From assembly GCF_018596335.1 (NCBI RefSeq), contig NZ_JAHEPS010000005.1:248001-312000 (forward strand): a DNA stretch of 64,000 nucleotides, in the 5' to 3' direction. Of the stretch, positions 35,678 to 43,537 are shown one piece after another (within the stretch, counting starts at the first letter, position 1; each line of letters opens with the position of its first letter). The DNA is from Shewanella jiangmenensis (GTDB lineage: Bacteria > Pseudomonadota > Gammaproteobacteria > Enterobacterales > Shewanellaceae). Under the pieces are notes generated by a model, which saw only the letters and a program-made list of their open reading frames with translations, ran no database searches and was not told the DNA's origin. The translations under genes were made by a program, and so were the position numbers.

Positions 35678-38236
35678 TTATTGTGCCAACGCCTTTGACA
35701 CCTTTTCAAACAGATCCCGCGACAGCTCAGGCAGGGTCAGCAGCTCATTCAGGCAAGCCTTCATCATCCCCTGACGCTTGGCATCAAACTTGGCGAACTG
35801 AATAAGCGGCGTCACGATGCGCGCGGCAACCTGCGGATTGAGTCCGTTCAGTTTGATAAGGTACTCGGTGAGAAGCTTATAGCCTTCACCGTCGGCGCGG
35901 TGAAACTGCACTGGGTTGGCAGCGGCAAACGCGCCAATCAGCGAGCGCACCCGATTGGGGTTTTGCAGACTGAAAGCCGGATGATGGCTAAGAGCGCGGA
36001 TCCTGGATGGGGTGTCGTTATCCTGACGGCCGGATTGCAGCACAAACCATTTGTCCATTACCAGCGGCGTGTCTTTCCAGCGCGCTTCAAAGCGGCCAAG
36101 CAGCTCATCGGCAATGTCCATCTCACCTGCCACCGCGCCGGCAAGCGCGGCGAGGGAGTCGGTCATATTCAGGCTTTGCTCAAACTGGCTCTGCACCAAA
36201 GCCTCCGGGCACAAACCGGCGCGGCAAAGCATCGCAAGGCAGGCGTTTTTAAGTGCGCGCGCCTCTGGCGAATCTATGCCCACAAGCTCACGGTACTTGG
36301 AGAGCAGCTCATCCTCAAGATTGGCGGCAAGCTCTTCAAGAACGTAATGACGTGCATGAACGAGATGGTCAAAACTGACGCTGGCCACCTGCTCTATCAA
36401 GGCATTGATGGAAGGAATACTGATAATGCGGGCCGCAAGCGCCGGGTCGAGTTCTTCATCGAGTAGGGTCGCTCTGAACGCATCGGCAACCCGGCCATCA
36501 AGCACCATGGCTTCGCCCGCGCCGAGCGCATCATGATTTGCCCAAATGGCGCGGCTGATAAGATTCACCGACGCTTCCCAGCGGGCAACTTCGGAGCTTG
36601 CATGGCGCATCAGGGTAATCAGCTGCGAGGTGCCAAAGTCATATTCAAGCTTCACCGGCGCTGAAAAGTCCTGCAGCAATGAGGCCACGGGTTTGGCATC
36701 AAAGCCTGTAAATTCAAAACGCTGCTCAGCAAGTTTTACATCCAGCACCTGGCTTGACAGCGACTTACCGTCAGCGCTGAGCAGCTCAAGTGCAAAAGGA
36801 ATGTGCATGGGCTTTGCGCCCTCACCTGCCTGCGCTGGCAACTGCTGACTGATCGACAGCGAATAGCGGCCGCTGTCGGCATCAAAGTCGTCAACAATCT
36901 TAAGTGTCGGAGTGCCGGCCTGATTGTACCAAAGGCGGAACTGACTGAGGTCGATGCCGCTGGCATCTTCCATCGCCGCGACAAAGTCATCGCAGGTAAC
37001 CGCCTGACCATCGTGGCGCGCGAAATAAAGCTTCATACCGGCCTGAAATTTTTCTTCCCCAAGCAGGGTGTGCATCATACGAATAACCTCGGCGCCCTTG
37101 TTGTACACGGTCACGGTATAAAAGTTATTCATTTCAATCACGCTTTGCGGCCGAATGGGGTGAGCCATAGGGCCTGAATCTTCTGCAAACTGCTGATTTT
37201 TGATGACTTCAATCGCCTGAATGCGGTTTACCGCCCGCGAGCCCACATCGGAGCTGAATTCCTGATCGCGGAACACGGTCAGGCCTTCTTTAAGGCTTAA
37301 CTGGAACCAGTCGCGGCAGGTCACCCGGTTGCCGGTCCAGTTGTGGAAATACTCGTGGCCGACCACAGACTCGATGCCGTGGAAGTCATCGTCGGTGGCG
37401 GTTTCAACATCGGCAAGCACGTACTTGGTGTTGAAGATATTCAGGCCCTTGTTCTCCATGGCGCCCATGTTGAAAAAGTCCACCGCCACTATCATGTAGA
37501 TATCAAGGTCGTACTCAAGCCCAAAGCGGCGCTCATCCCACTCCATCGATTTTTTAAGGCTCACCATGGCGTGGTGTGCCTTATGAAGATTGCCTTTATC
37601 GACAAACACCTGCAGCGCAACGTTGCGGCCAGATGCGGTGGTGAAACTGTCTTCGAGCAGATCAAAGTCGCCGGCCACCAGTGCAAACAGGTAGCACGGC
37701 TTGGGGAACGGGTCATCCCACACCACAAAGTGACGCTCGCCGGGCAGCTCACCGCTGTCGACCTTGTTGCCGTTACTCAAAAGATAGGGAAAGCCAGCCT
37801 TGGGGGCTTCGACGCGCACCCGATAGGTGGCAAGCACGTCCGGGCGGTCGAGAAAATAGGTGATACGGCGAAAGCCTTCTGCCTCGCACTGGGTGCAATA
37901 GGCGCCGTCCGACATGTACAGACCTTCGAGACTGGTGTTACCAAGCGGGTCAATTTCGGTCTCGATTTCAAGGCTGAAGTGCGCAGGCAGGTTAACCAGT
38001 TTCAGCTGGCCGGGCAAAAGCTCATACGCATAGGGCTTGCCGTCCACTTTCACCGAAATCAGTTTCAGACCATCGCCATCGAGCAGCAAGGGCTCGCCTT
38101 GGCGCTCGGTATTGAACTCACTTGTTGCGATTACCCGGGTGGCATTGGGAAACAGGTTTACATCCAACGCCAGGGTGCTGATGGTAAATGCCGGCGCCAG
38201 ATAGTCTTTAAGGTGCTTTGCTTGTAATTCGGACAT
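35678..38236 (-). CDS. pepN: Aminopeptidase N (M1 family)
   Basis: An 852-residue zinc aminopeptidase that removes N-terminal residues from peptides in the cytoplasm. Hallmarks: the substrate-binding GAMEN motif (DFFNMGAMENKGLN), zinc site HEYFHNWTGNRVTCRDW with the third ligand Glu in LSLKEGLTVFRDQEF, and the later catalytic Tyr region (FYTVTVYNKGAEVIRM). Length and C-terminal helical domain match the E. coli enzyme (870 residues). It is monocistronic, with a 71-bp gap to the stop-proximal terminator of prc. Confidence 0.97.
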   Translation of the reverse strand: MSELQAKHLKDYLAPAFTISTLALDVNLFPNATRVIATSEFNTERQGEPLLLDGDGLKLISVKVDGKPYAYELLPGQLKLVNLPAHFSLEIETEIDPLGNTSLEGLYMSDGAYCTQCEAEGFRRITYFLDRPDVLATYRVRVEAPKAGFPYLLSNGNKVDSGELPGERHFVVWDDPFPKPCYLFALVAGDFDLLEDSFTTASGRNVALQVFVDKGNLHKAHHAMVSLKKSMEWDERRFGLEYDLDIYMIVAVDFFNMGAMENKGLNIFNTKYVLADVETATDDDFHGIESVVGHEYFHNWTGNRVTCRDWFQLSLKEGLTVFRDQEFSSDVGSRAVNRIQAIEVIKNQQFAEDSGPMAHPIRPQSVIEMNNFYTVTVYNKGAEVIRMMHTLLGEEKFQAGMKLYFARHDGQAVTCDDFVAAMEDASGIDLSQFRLWYNQAGTPTLKIVDDFDADSGRYSLSISQQLPAQAGEGAKPMHIPFALELLSADGKSLSSQVLDVKLAEQRFEFTGFDAKPVASLLQDFSAPVKLEYDFGTSQLITLMRHASSEVARWEASVNLISRAIWANHDALGAGEAMVLDGRVADAFRATLLDEELDPALAARIISIPSINALIEQVASVSFDHLVHARHYVLEELAANLEDELLSKYRELVGIDSPEARALKNACLAMLCRAGLCPEALVQSQFEQSLNMTDSLAALAGAVAGEMDIADELLGRFEARWKDTPLVMDKWFVLQSGRQDNDTPSRIRALSHHPAFSLQNPNRVRSLIGAFAAANPVQFHRADGEGYKLLTEYLIKLNGLNPQVAARIVTPLIQFAKFDAKRQGMMKACLNELLTLPELSRDLFEKVSKALAQ

Positions 38237-38260
38237 AATGATCCCTTGTCGTCTTTGCTG

Positions 38261-38286
38261 AAAAAAAACGCGCCGGAGCGCGTTTT
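38261..38286 (-). terminator. Rho-independent terminator after prc
   Basis: AAAACGCGC, a four-base loop and GCGCGTTTT; the minus strand continues with four further T residues. It lies 22 bp after the prc stop codon. Confidence 0.85.
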
Positions 38287-38307
38287 AGTCAGAGGTTACC
38301 GCCTTGG

Positions 38308-40359
38308 TTACTGCGCGGGATTTTTCGCGAGCTTGCCAGCATCGACCAAATCGAGGGTGATGTAGGCGGTCTCATCGAGGAATGGATCCGGCGCTTCCAT
38401 ATCTTTCTCAATATCATCGAGCTTGGCGACCTTTTCAAGGCCGGCGCGTACACGGCGCTCGTTGGTACGGTCAAGCTGCTTCTTATCGTCGGCTTCACGC
38501 TCGGCGACACGCTCGCTTTCAACCAAGGACACGGATTTTTCGTTGTGATGCTTTTTGTATTCGGCAATATCCTGATAGATATAGCCAAACTCTACGTCGC
38601 TCTTGATACGGGCCTGATGTTTGGCATCAAGCTCAGCTACCAGCGGCGCACTTATCACATCCACAGTGTTGTACTGGGCAACCGGCACTTTATCCCATGG
38701 CAGTGCGTTATCTTCTTCCGCTTCACCGTATTCACCGGGCTCAAGCGCACTCGGGAACGGGATATCCGGCGTCACACCTTTAAGCTGCGTACTGCCGCCG
38801 TTGATGCGATAGAACTTCTGAATAGTGTACTGCACATGGCCAATCGGCTTTTCGTACAGATCGTAAATCCGCGCCAGCCCCTTGTGCTGCTGCACTGTGC
38901 CTTTACCGAAGGTGGATTCACCAACGATAAGCGCACGATGATAATCCTGCAGCGCGGCGGCAAAAATCTCAGATGCTGATGCGCTGTAACGGTCAACCAT
39001 CACGGTCAGCGGGCCGGAATAGCTCACCTTGCCGTCGTTGTCGCGGTGCTGTGACACCTTGCCGTTGGCATCGCGCACCTGCACCACAGGCCCCATGTCG
39101 ATAAAGAGGCCGGTCAGCAGTACAGCTTCGGTGAGTGCACCACCGCCGTTGCCGCGAAGGTCAATCACCACCCCTTCCACTTTCGCTTCATTCAGGGTTT
39201 GCAGCTCTTTTTCCACATCCTGAGACAGGTTCATGTAGAAACCGGGAATTTGGATAACACCGACCTTACGATTGGCGTATGGGCCTTCTTTGGGTTCAAT
39301 CACCTTGGAGGTCGCGGCGCGATCTTCCAGACGAATTTTATCCCGCACCAGTACCACTTCGACCGGCTTGGCGTTGGAGCCGCCTTTCTTGGGCAGAATT
39401 TGCAAGGTCACTTTGCTGCCCTTGGGGCCCTTGATAAGGTCAACCACGTCATCAAGACGCCAGCCAATCACATCAACAACAGGCGCTCCTTCCTGACCGA
39501 CACCTATGATGCGATCGTCAGGAGACAGCTTTTCGCTGCTGGCGGCCGGGCCTCCGGCAACCATGCTCTTGATAACGGTATAGTCATCGTCCATCTGCAG
39601 CACAGCGCCAATGCCTTCGAGGCTTAGGTTCATTTCCATCTGGAAACGCTCGGCGTTGCGTGGCGACAGATAGCTGGTGTGCGGCTCGATGCTGCGTGAG
39701 AACGCATTCATCACGGTCTGGAACACATCTTCGCTCTGGGACTGGCCCAAACGCTTGATGGCGTTGTTGTAGCGCTTTTGCAGCACATCAACAATTTCAG
39801 GCCAGGTTTTGCCGGTGAGCTTTAAGTTAAGCGCATCGTATTTAACCCGCTGACGCCACAGCTCCTGAATTTCAGCTTCGTTCTTGGCCCAGGGCGCATC
39901 TTCGCGGTCAAACTGGTACTTGTCACCGGCCTGGGTAAAGTCCATCTCTTTATCGAGCAGACTCAAGGCATAGACAAAACCTTCGTAGCGGCGTTTCTGC
40001 GCTTGATCGAACATGGCGTAAGCTGCGGTCAAATCACCGCTTTTCAGCATGTCGTCAAACTGGGTGCGATATTTGGCAAAGCCGTCGATGTCGGCCTGGG
40101 TCATCACATTGCGGCGATAATCCAGTTGCTCAAGGAAGCGGTCATAGATTTGGCCTGAAAACGCATCGTCCAGGCTGAATCTGTGGTAGTGAGAGCGGGT
40201 GAAGAGGTCAGCAACCCGCTTGGCAGCGGCTTTGTGCTGCGGCTCTTGCACCAAGGAGGGCAGCTCATCGATTTGAATCGCAGGGGTAACGGCCCACACT
40301 GCTGAGCCCCACAGGGCTCCGGTTATGGATACCGCCAGGGATATTTTTCGCATCAACAA
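38308..40359 (-). CDS. prc: Tail-specific (carboxy-terminal processing) protease Prc
   Basis: A 683-residue periplasmic serine protease with a signal peptide (MLMRKISLAVSITGALWGSA). A central PDZ domain includes LEGIGAVLQMDDDYTVIKSM and DRIIGVG. The Ser-Lys dyad region has MVDRYSASASEIFAAAL for the serine and GESTFGKGTVQQH for the lysine. In E. coli Prc/Tsp trims penicillin-binding protein 3 and degrades periplasmic hydrolases with its adaptor NlpI. It is 23 bp downstream of proQ, the same operon as in E. coli. Confidence 0.96.
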   Translation of the reverse strand: MLMRKISLAVSITGALWGSAVWAVTPAIQIDELPSLVQEPQHKAAAKRVADLFTRSHYHRFSLDDAFSGQIYDRFLEQLDYRRNVMTQADIDGFAKYRTQFDDMLKSGDLTAAYAMFDQAQKRRYEGFVYALSLLDKEMDFTQAGDKYQFDREDAPWAKNEAEIQELWRQRVKYDALNLKLTGKTWPEIVDVLQKRYNNAIKRLGQSQSEDVFQTVMNAFSRSIEPHTSYLSPRNAERFQMEMNLSLEGIGAVLQMDDDYTVIKSMVAGGPAASSEKLSPDDRIIGVGQEGAPVVDVIGWRLDDVVDLIKGPKGSKVTLQILPKKGGSNAKPVEVVLVRDKIRLEDRAATSKVIEPKEGPYANRKVGVIQIPGFYMNLSQDVEKELQTLNEAKVEGVVIDLRGNGGGALTEAVLLTGLFIDMGPVVQVRDANGKVSQHRDNDGKVSYSGPLTVMVDRYSASASEIFAAALQDYHRALIVGESTFGKGTVQQHKGLARIYDLYEKPIGHVQYTIQKFYRINGGSTQLKGVTPDIPFPSALEPGEYGEAEEDNALPWDKVPVAQYNTVDVISAPLVAELDAKHQARIKSDVEFGYIYQDIAEYKKHHNEKSVSLVESERVAEREADDKKQLDRTNERRVRAGLEKVAKLDDIEKDMEAPDPFLDETAYITLDLVDAGKLAKNPAQ

Positions 40360-40382
40360 GCTACTCCTTGAACTTCAATGAA

Positions 40383-41084
40383 TTACAGCAGTATATACTC
40401 GGCGCGGACTTTCACTGTCAAGCCAGAATCCAGCTGTACGTGCACATCAGCTTTATTGATGTCCACAATTGAACCGGCCACAGGTGACTGACCCAATTTT
40501 ACGTTAACGCGTTGGGAGACTTTCAGCTCTTCAAGCTTGGCTGGCACCAGGTTAACCTGAGGTGCGGGCGCCTTGGCAGGCTCCTGACGACGTGGCTTGT
40601 CTTTGGCAGGTTTGTTGTCGCGGTTGTCACGGTTATCGCGACGGGCTTCAACTTTGCGGCCTTCTGGCTTACGACCTTCAGGACGTGGGCGTGCCTTACG
40701 CGGGGCAGCCTCTTCGCCTTCGGCAGGCTTGGCACGCTCGGCGCGTTTGGCCTTGGCCTTATCCTGACTTTCTTTCAGTGTAGCCTGTGCATGGTCGATA
40801 TGTTCCTGCTCAAGCTCGCCGCAAGGGTTGCCATCGAGGTCCACACGTACGGCGCCGAGTTTGATGCATTTAAGATAACGCCAGCTGCTGGTATAACGGC
40901 GAAGCGCTACGCGCAGTTGGGTTTTACTGACTTTAGAATCATCAGCCAACCTGTCAGCCAAATCTTGAAACAGACCAATCTTCAGTGGCTTGGCATCGCC
41001 CTCGGCCACGAAGCACAAAGGGAATGTTTCACATAAATACGCGAGGATCGCGTTGGTGTCGGTCAACTTTTCTGTTGATTCCAT
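40383..41084 (-). CDS. proQ: RNA chaperone ProQ
   Basis: A 233-residue RNA-binding protein. An N-terminal FinO domain (about 1-120) includes [20 protein letters not shown], the RNA-binding helix region. A highly basic, repetitive linker (about 121-180: [30 protein letters not shown]) follows, then a C-terminal Tudor-like domain ([11 protein letters not shown] ... [10 protein letters not shown]). It binds 3' structured ends of many mRNAs and small RNAs and affects osmotic and envelope functions. The ATG at 41084 (MESTEKL) is favoured because GGAAG is then 5 bp away; ATG at 41087 is too close. It is cotranscribed with prc. Confidence 0.95.
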   Translation of the reverse strand: MESTEKLTDTNAILAYLCETFPLCFVAEGDAKPLKIGLFQDLADRLADDSKVSKTQLRVALRRYTSSWRYLKCIKLGAVRVDLDGNPCGELEQEHIDHAQATLKESQDKAKAKRAERAKPAEGEEAAPRKARPRPEGRKPEGRKVEARRDNRDNRDNKPAKDKPRRQEPAKAPAPQVNLVPAKLEELKVSQRVNVKLGQSPVAGSIVDINKADVHVQLDSGLTVKVRAEYILL

Positions 41085-41336
41085 CATTACTTCCACAGTT
41101 ACTAGGTATACATGCCCTGCGTGCAACTGATTGCAGGACATAGGTTATTCTTTACTCGCTGACCGGATTGGCCAACACACAAATTATCATCTTCCCCGCG
41201 CTTGCCAAAGCGTTAATAACCATTGCTAACAATTTTTATCATTCGCTGCAAAAATATGCCGCAGGCAAACGCGCAAGCAGCCTATTATAGTGACCGCTTG
41301 GGCGAATGCGACTGGGATTTGTCGAAAACTGGCGAC

Positions 41337-41798
41337 TTATTGAGCAAACAAGGCCTTTTCGAAGCAGCGCACCAGGGCTTCGAGCCCTGTCTGATCTTCT
41401 TCATCGAAGCGATTGAAGCTTGGACTGTCGATATCGAGCACCGCAACCACCTCGCCATCACGGCGCACCGGCACCACAATTTCGGAGTTTGAGGCAGCGT
41501 CACAGGCGATATGACCATCAAACTGATGCACGTCCATCACCCGCTGAGTGGTATCGGTGGCAGCGGCAGTACCGCACACGCCCTTACCCCATGGGATGCG
41601 GGTACAGGCAACCTTGCCCTGGAATGGCCCCAGCACCAGCACATCACCACGGCGGACATAAAAGCCCACCCAGTTAAGGTCTTCCAGGTTCTGATTCAGC
41701 AGCGCCGAAAAGTTGGCCATCGCGGCAACCAAATCATCTTCTCCAGCCAGTAAGGCCTCGGCCTGACGGCACAGGGAGTCGTAAAACGCGTGTTTCAT
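41337..41798 (-). CDS. msrC: Free methionine-(R)-sulfoxide reductase
   Basis: A 153-residue GAF-domain enzyme (fRMsr, E. coli MsrC/YebR) that reduces free L-methionine-R-sulfoxide. The three cysteines of the catalytic/resolving set are present at 65 (VACTRI), 75 (GVCGTA) and 99 (HIACDA), with the same spacing as Cys84/94/118 in E. coli. The C-terminal block ASNSEIVVPV ... VLDIDSPSF is conserved. The ATG at 41798 with AGGA upstream is chosen over a GTG five codons earlier. Its neighbours proQ-prc and letAB are the same as in E. coli. Confidence 0.95.
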   Translation of the reverse strand: MKHAFYDSLCRQAEALLAGEDDLVAAMANFSALLNQNLEDLNWVGFYVRRGDVLVLGPFQGKVACTRIPWGKGVCGTAAATDTTQRVMDVHQFDGHIACDAASNSEIVVPVRRDGEVVAVLDIDSPSFNRFDEEDQTGLEALVRCFEKALFAQ

Positions 41799-41839
41799 GC
41801 TATTTCCTGCCACTTCTATATTGCTGTTGCTTGTATGAA

Positions 41840-42124
41840 TTATTGTGGCTCTGCCTTTTTGGCCGCCTTTTTCACTGGCTCTGCCGCTTTTTCGGTGGCA
41901 TTGCCTTTGAGCAGCGATGATAGATCATCTTTTCGGGTGGCAAAATAGAATGCCAGCTTTTCGATGGTCGCTTCGTCCAGACCGCACTCGGCCTGTTCAA
42001 TAAAAGGGATAAGGCTGTCGGCGATGTCCAGCATCTTATCGTAGGCATCAGCCTCCTTTTTCGATGTAAAAGTCATCTTCTCCACCCCATCTCTGACCAC
42101 CACATACTGTGTGATTACCGCCAT
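41840..42124 (-). CDS. yebG: DNA damage-inducible protein YebG
   Basis: A 94-residue member of the YebG family, SOS-induced in E. coli and of unknown biochemical role. Conserved: MAVITQYVVVRDG, EKMTFTSKKEADAYDKMLD (two blocks). The C-terminal tail is Ala/Lys-rich and low in complexity (AAEPVKKAAKKAEPQ). A perfect LexA box lies 14 bp upstream of the ATG, supporting SOS control here too. In E. coli yebG is close to, but not in, the msrC-proQ group. Confidence 0.93.
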   Translation of the reverse strand: MAVITQYVVVRDGVEKMTFTSKKEADAYDKMLDIADSLIPFIEQAECGLDEATIEKLAFYFATRKDDLSSLLKGNATEKAAEPVKKAAKKAEPQ

Positions 42125-42137
42125 GATAGCCCTCGCA

Positions 42138-42153
42138 CTGTTTATTTATACAG
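42138..42153. promoter_or_regulatory. LexA box of yebG
   Basis: CTGTTTATTTATACAG matches the SOS consensus CTGT-N8-ACAG perfectly, with an AT-rich core and A/T flanks. Placed 14 bp before the yebG start codon, it would overlap the promoter or transcription start. It also lies between the divergent yebG and letA genes. Confidence 0.9.
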
Positions 42154-42288
42154 TAAGCGAGTTTCACAGCTTTTATCCAAAGATGCAAGTAGTTAACAGG
42201 ATCTGATACACTCGTACGCTCAAATACGCTTGGAAGAGGTGGATACCTCTGCCAAAGCCTGAACCTGAAGGAATTGCTGCTCACCGTT

Positions 42289-42915
42289 ATGCAAGACGAT
42301 GATATCGACAATTCGGTGACTCTCTGCCGCGCCTGCGATCTGGCGGTGCGGCGCAGGGCCCTGCCAAGTAACGTGCGCGCACTGTGCCCGCGCTGCCACA
42401 CTGCCCTCTACGATACGCCGTACTGTTCTATCAACGGTATGTTGGCGCTGTGCATTTCCGCGCTGGCGCTGTTTATTCCAGCCAACGTGTTTCCGGTGCT
42501 GGAGCTGCATTTCCTCGGTTCAGTACGTACCGCTACCGTGTTCGACGGCGCGATGGCGGTGATGGATCTTGGCTATTGGATTGTGGGTATTGCGGTGCTG
42601 GTTGCCGCTGTGCTTGGCCCGGGGATTTTGCTGCTGTCGATTTTTGCCCAGTTGCTGCTGGTAAAATCCGGACTTACCACGTCCTGGCAGCGTAGCCTTT
42701 ATACCCGGCTTTTAAAGCAGCAGGGGCTGCTGAGTCAGCTCACCATGCTTGAAATCTATGTCATTAGCTTTTTGGTGTCGGCGTTTCAGCTTTCTGATTT
42801 TTCGGATATTTATTTTGGCGTTGGCACCTTTTCCTTCACCATGCTGTTTTTGGTTACGCTGTTTTTGCAGCGCGAATACAGCATCGAGCATATGTGGAGC
42901 TACCTGAATGACTGA
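42289..42915 (+). CDS. LetA/PqiA-type membrane protein, N-terminal half
   Basis: A 208-residue inner-membrane protein equal to the first half of E. coli LetA (YebS). It has a zinc-ribbon pair of CxxC motifs (CRAC and CPRC, near residues 13-37) followed by four transmembrane helices; the block LTMLEIYVISFLVSAFQL corresponds to LDIYLVGIGVASIKV in LetA. In E. coli LetA is one 427-residue chain with two such halves; here the second half is a separate gene overlapping by 8 bp. LetA works with the MCE protein LetB in lipid transport between membranes. The ATG at 42289 is chosen; a TTG at 42274 has its Shine-Dalgarno too close. Confidence 0.85.
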   Translation: MQDDDIDNSVTLCRACDLAVRRRALPSNVRALCPRCHTALYDTPYCSINGMLALCISALALFIPANVFPVLELHFLGSVRTATVFDGAMAVMDLGYWIVGIAVLVAAVLGPGILLLSIFAQLLLVKSGLTTSWQRSLYTRLLKQQGLLSQLTMLEIYVISFLVSAFQLSDFSDIYFGVGTFSFTMLFLVTLFLQREYSIEHMWSYLND

Positions 42916-43537
42916 CAGGCACCAATCCACAGGTAAACACATCGGCCTTTGCCACTGCAGCGTGTGCCATCAGACCAACCCGATTGAGCTAAGCCATTGC
43001 AGCCGCTGCGGCGCAGAAAATAAACCACGGGATTACAGCAGCCTGCATAAAAGCTGGGCGCTGCTTATCACAGCGGCCATTTTGCTTATCCCGGCCAACA
43101 TCTACCCTATCACCACCCTGGTGAATCAGGGCAAGGTGACCCACGACACGATTTTCAGCGGCATCACCCATCTGGTGCACTCGGACATGCTGCCGATTGC
43201 CATCATAGTATTTACCGCCAGTATTCTGGTGCCCTGGCTTAAGATTATCGGACTCGCCACTTACCTTATTGCCATCAGCTTTGATTTGCCGGTGTCCAAG
43301 CGCAAGCTGATGGCCGGATTTCATTTCATCGAATGGATCGGTCGCTGGTCGATGCTCGATTTGTTCGTGATTTCATTAACCGTTGCCCTGGTGAACATGG
43401 GTCAGCTGCTGGATGCCAAACCGGCACCGGCTGCCACCGCATTTGCGCTGGTGATTTTGCTGACCCAACTGGCCGCCAAGGTACTGGATACTCGTTTACT
43501 CTGGGATCGACTGGACGTTAAAAATGACAAACATTGA
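42908..43537 (+). CDS. LetA/PqiA-type membrane protein, C-terminal half
   Basis: A 209-residue inner-membrane protein equal to the second half of E. coli LetA. The zinc ribbon (CHCSVCHQTN ... CSRCGAENK) is followed by four helices, and WIGRWSMLDLFVISLT is almost identical to the E. coli sequence. It ends DTRLLWDRL like LetA. Its ATG overlaps the end of the previous gene by 8 bp and its end overlaps letB by 14 bp, so the three are translationally coupled. Both halves keep their Cys pairs, so this looks like a stable split and not a decaying gene. Confidence 0.9.
   Translation: MTDRHQSTGKHIGLCHCSVCHQTNPIELSHCSRCGAENKPRDYSSLHKSWALLITAAILLIPANIYPITTLVNQGKVTHDTIFSGITHLVHSDMLPIAIIVFTASILVPWLKIIGLATYLIAISFDLPVSKRKLMAGFHFIEWIGRWSMLDLFVISLTVALVNMGQLLDAKPAPAATAFALVILLTQLAAKVLDTRLLWDRLDVKNDKH

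Noticed and set aside
35458..35805. 115-codon plus-strand frame overlapping the pepN end
   Set aside because: It runs through the 14-bp repeat and antisense to pepN; no ribosome site.
42289..43537. Frameshift in a single letA gene
   Set aside because: The second half has its own ATG overlapping the first stop, both halves are complete domains and both overlaps look like normal operon junctions.
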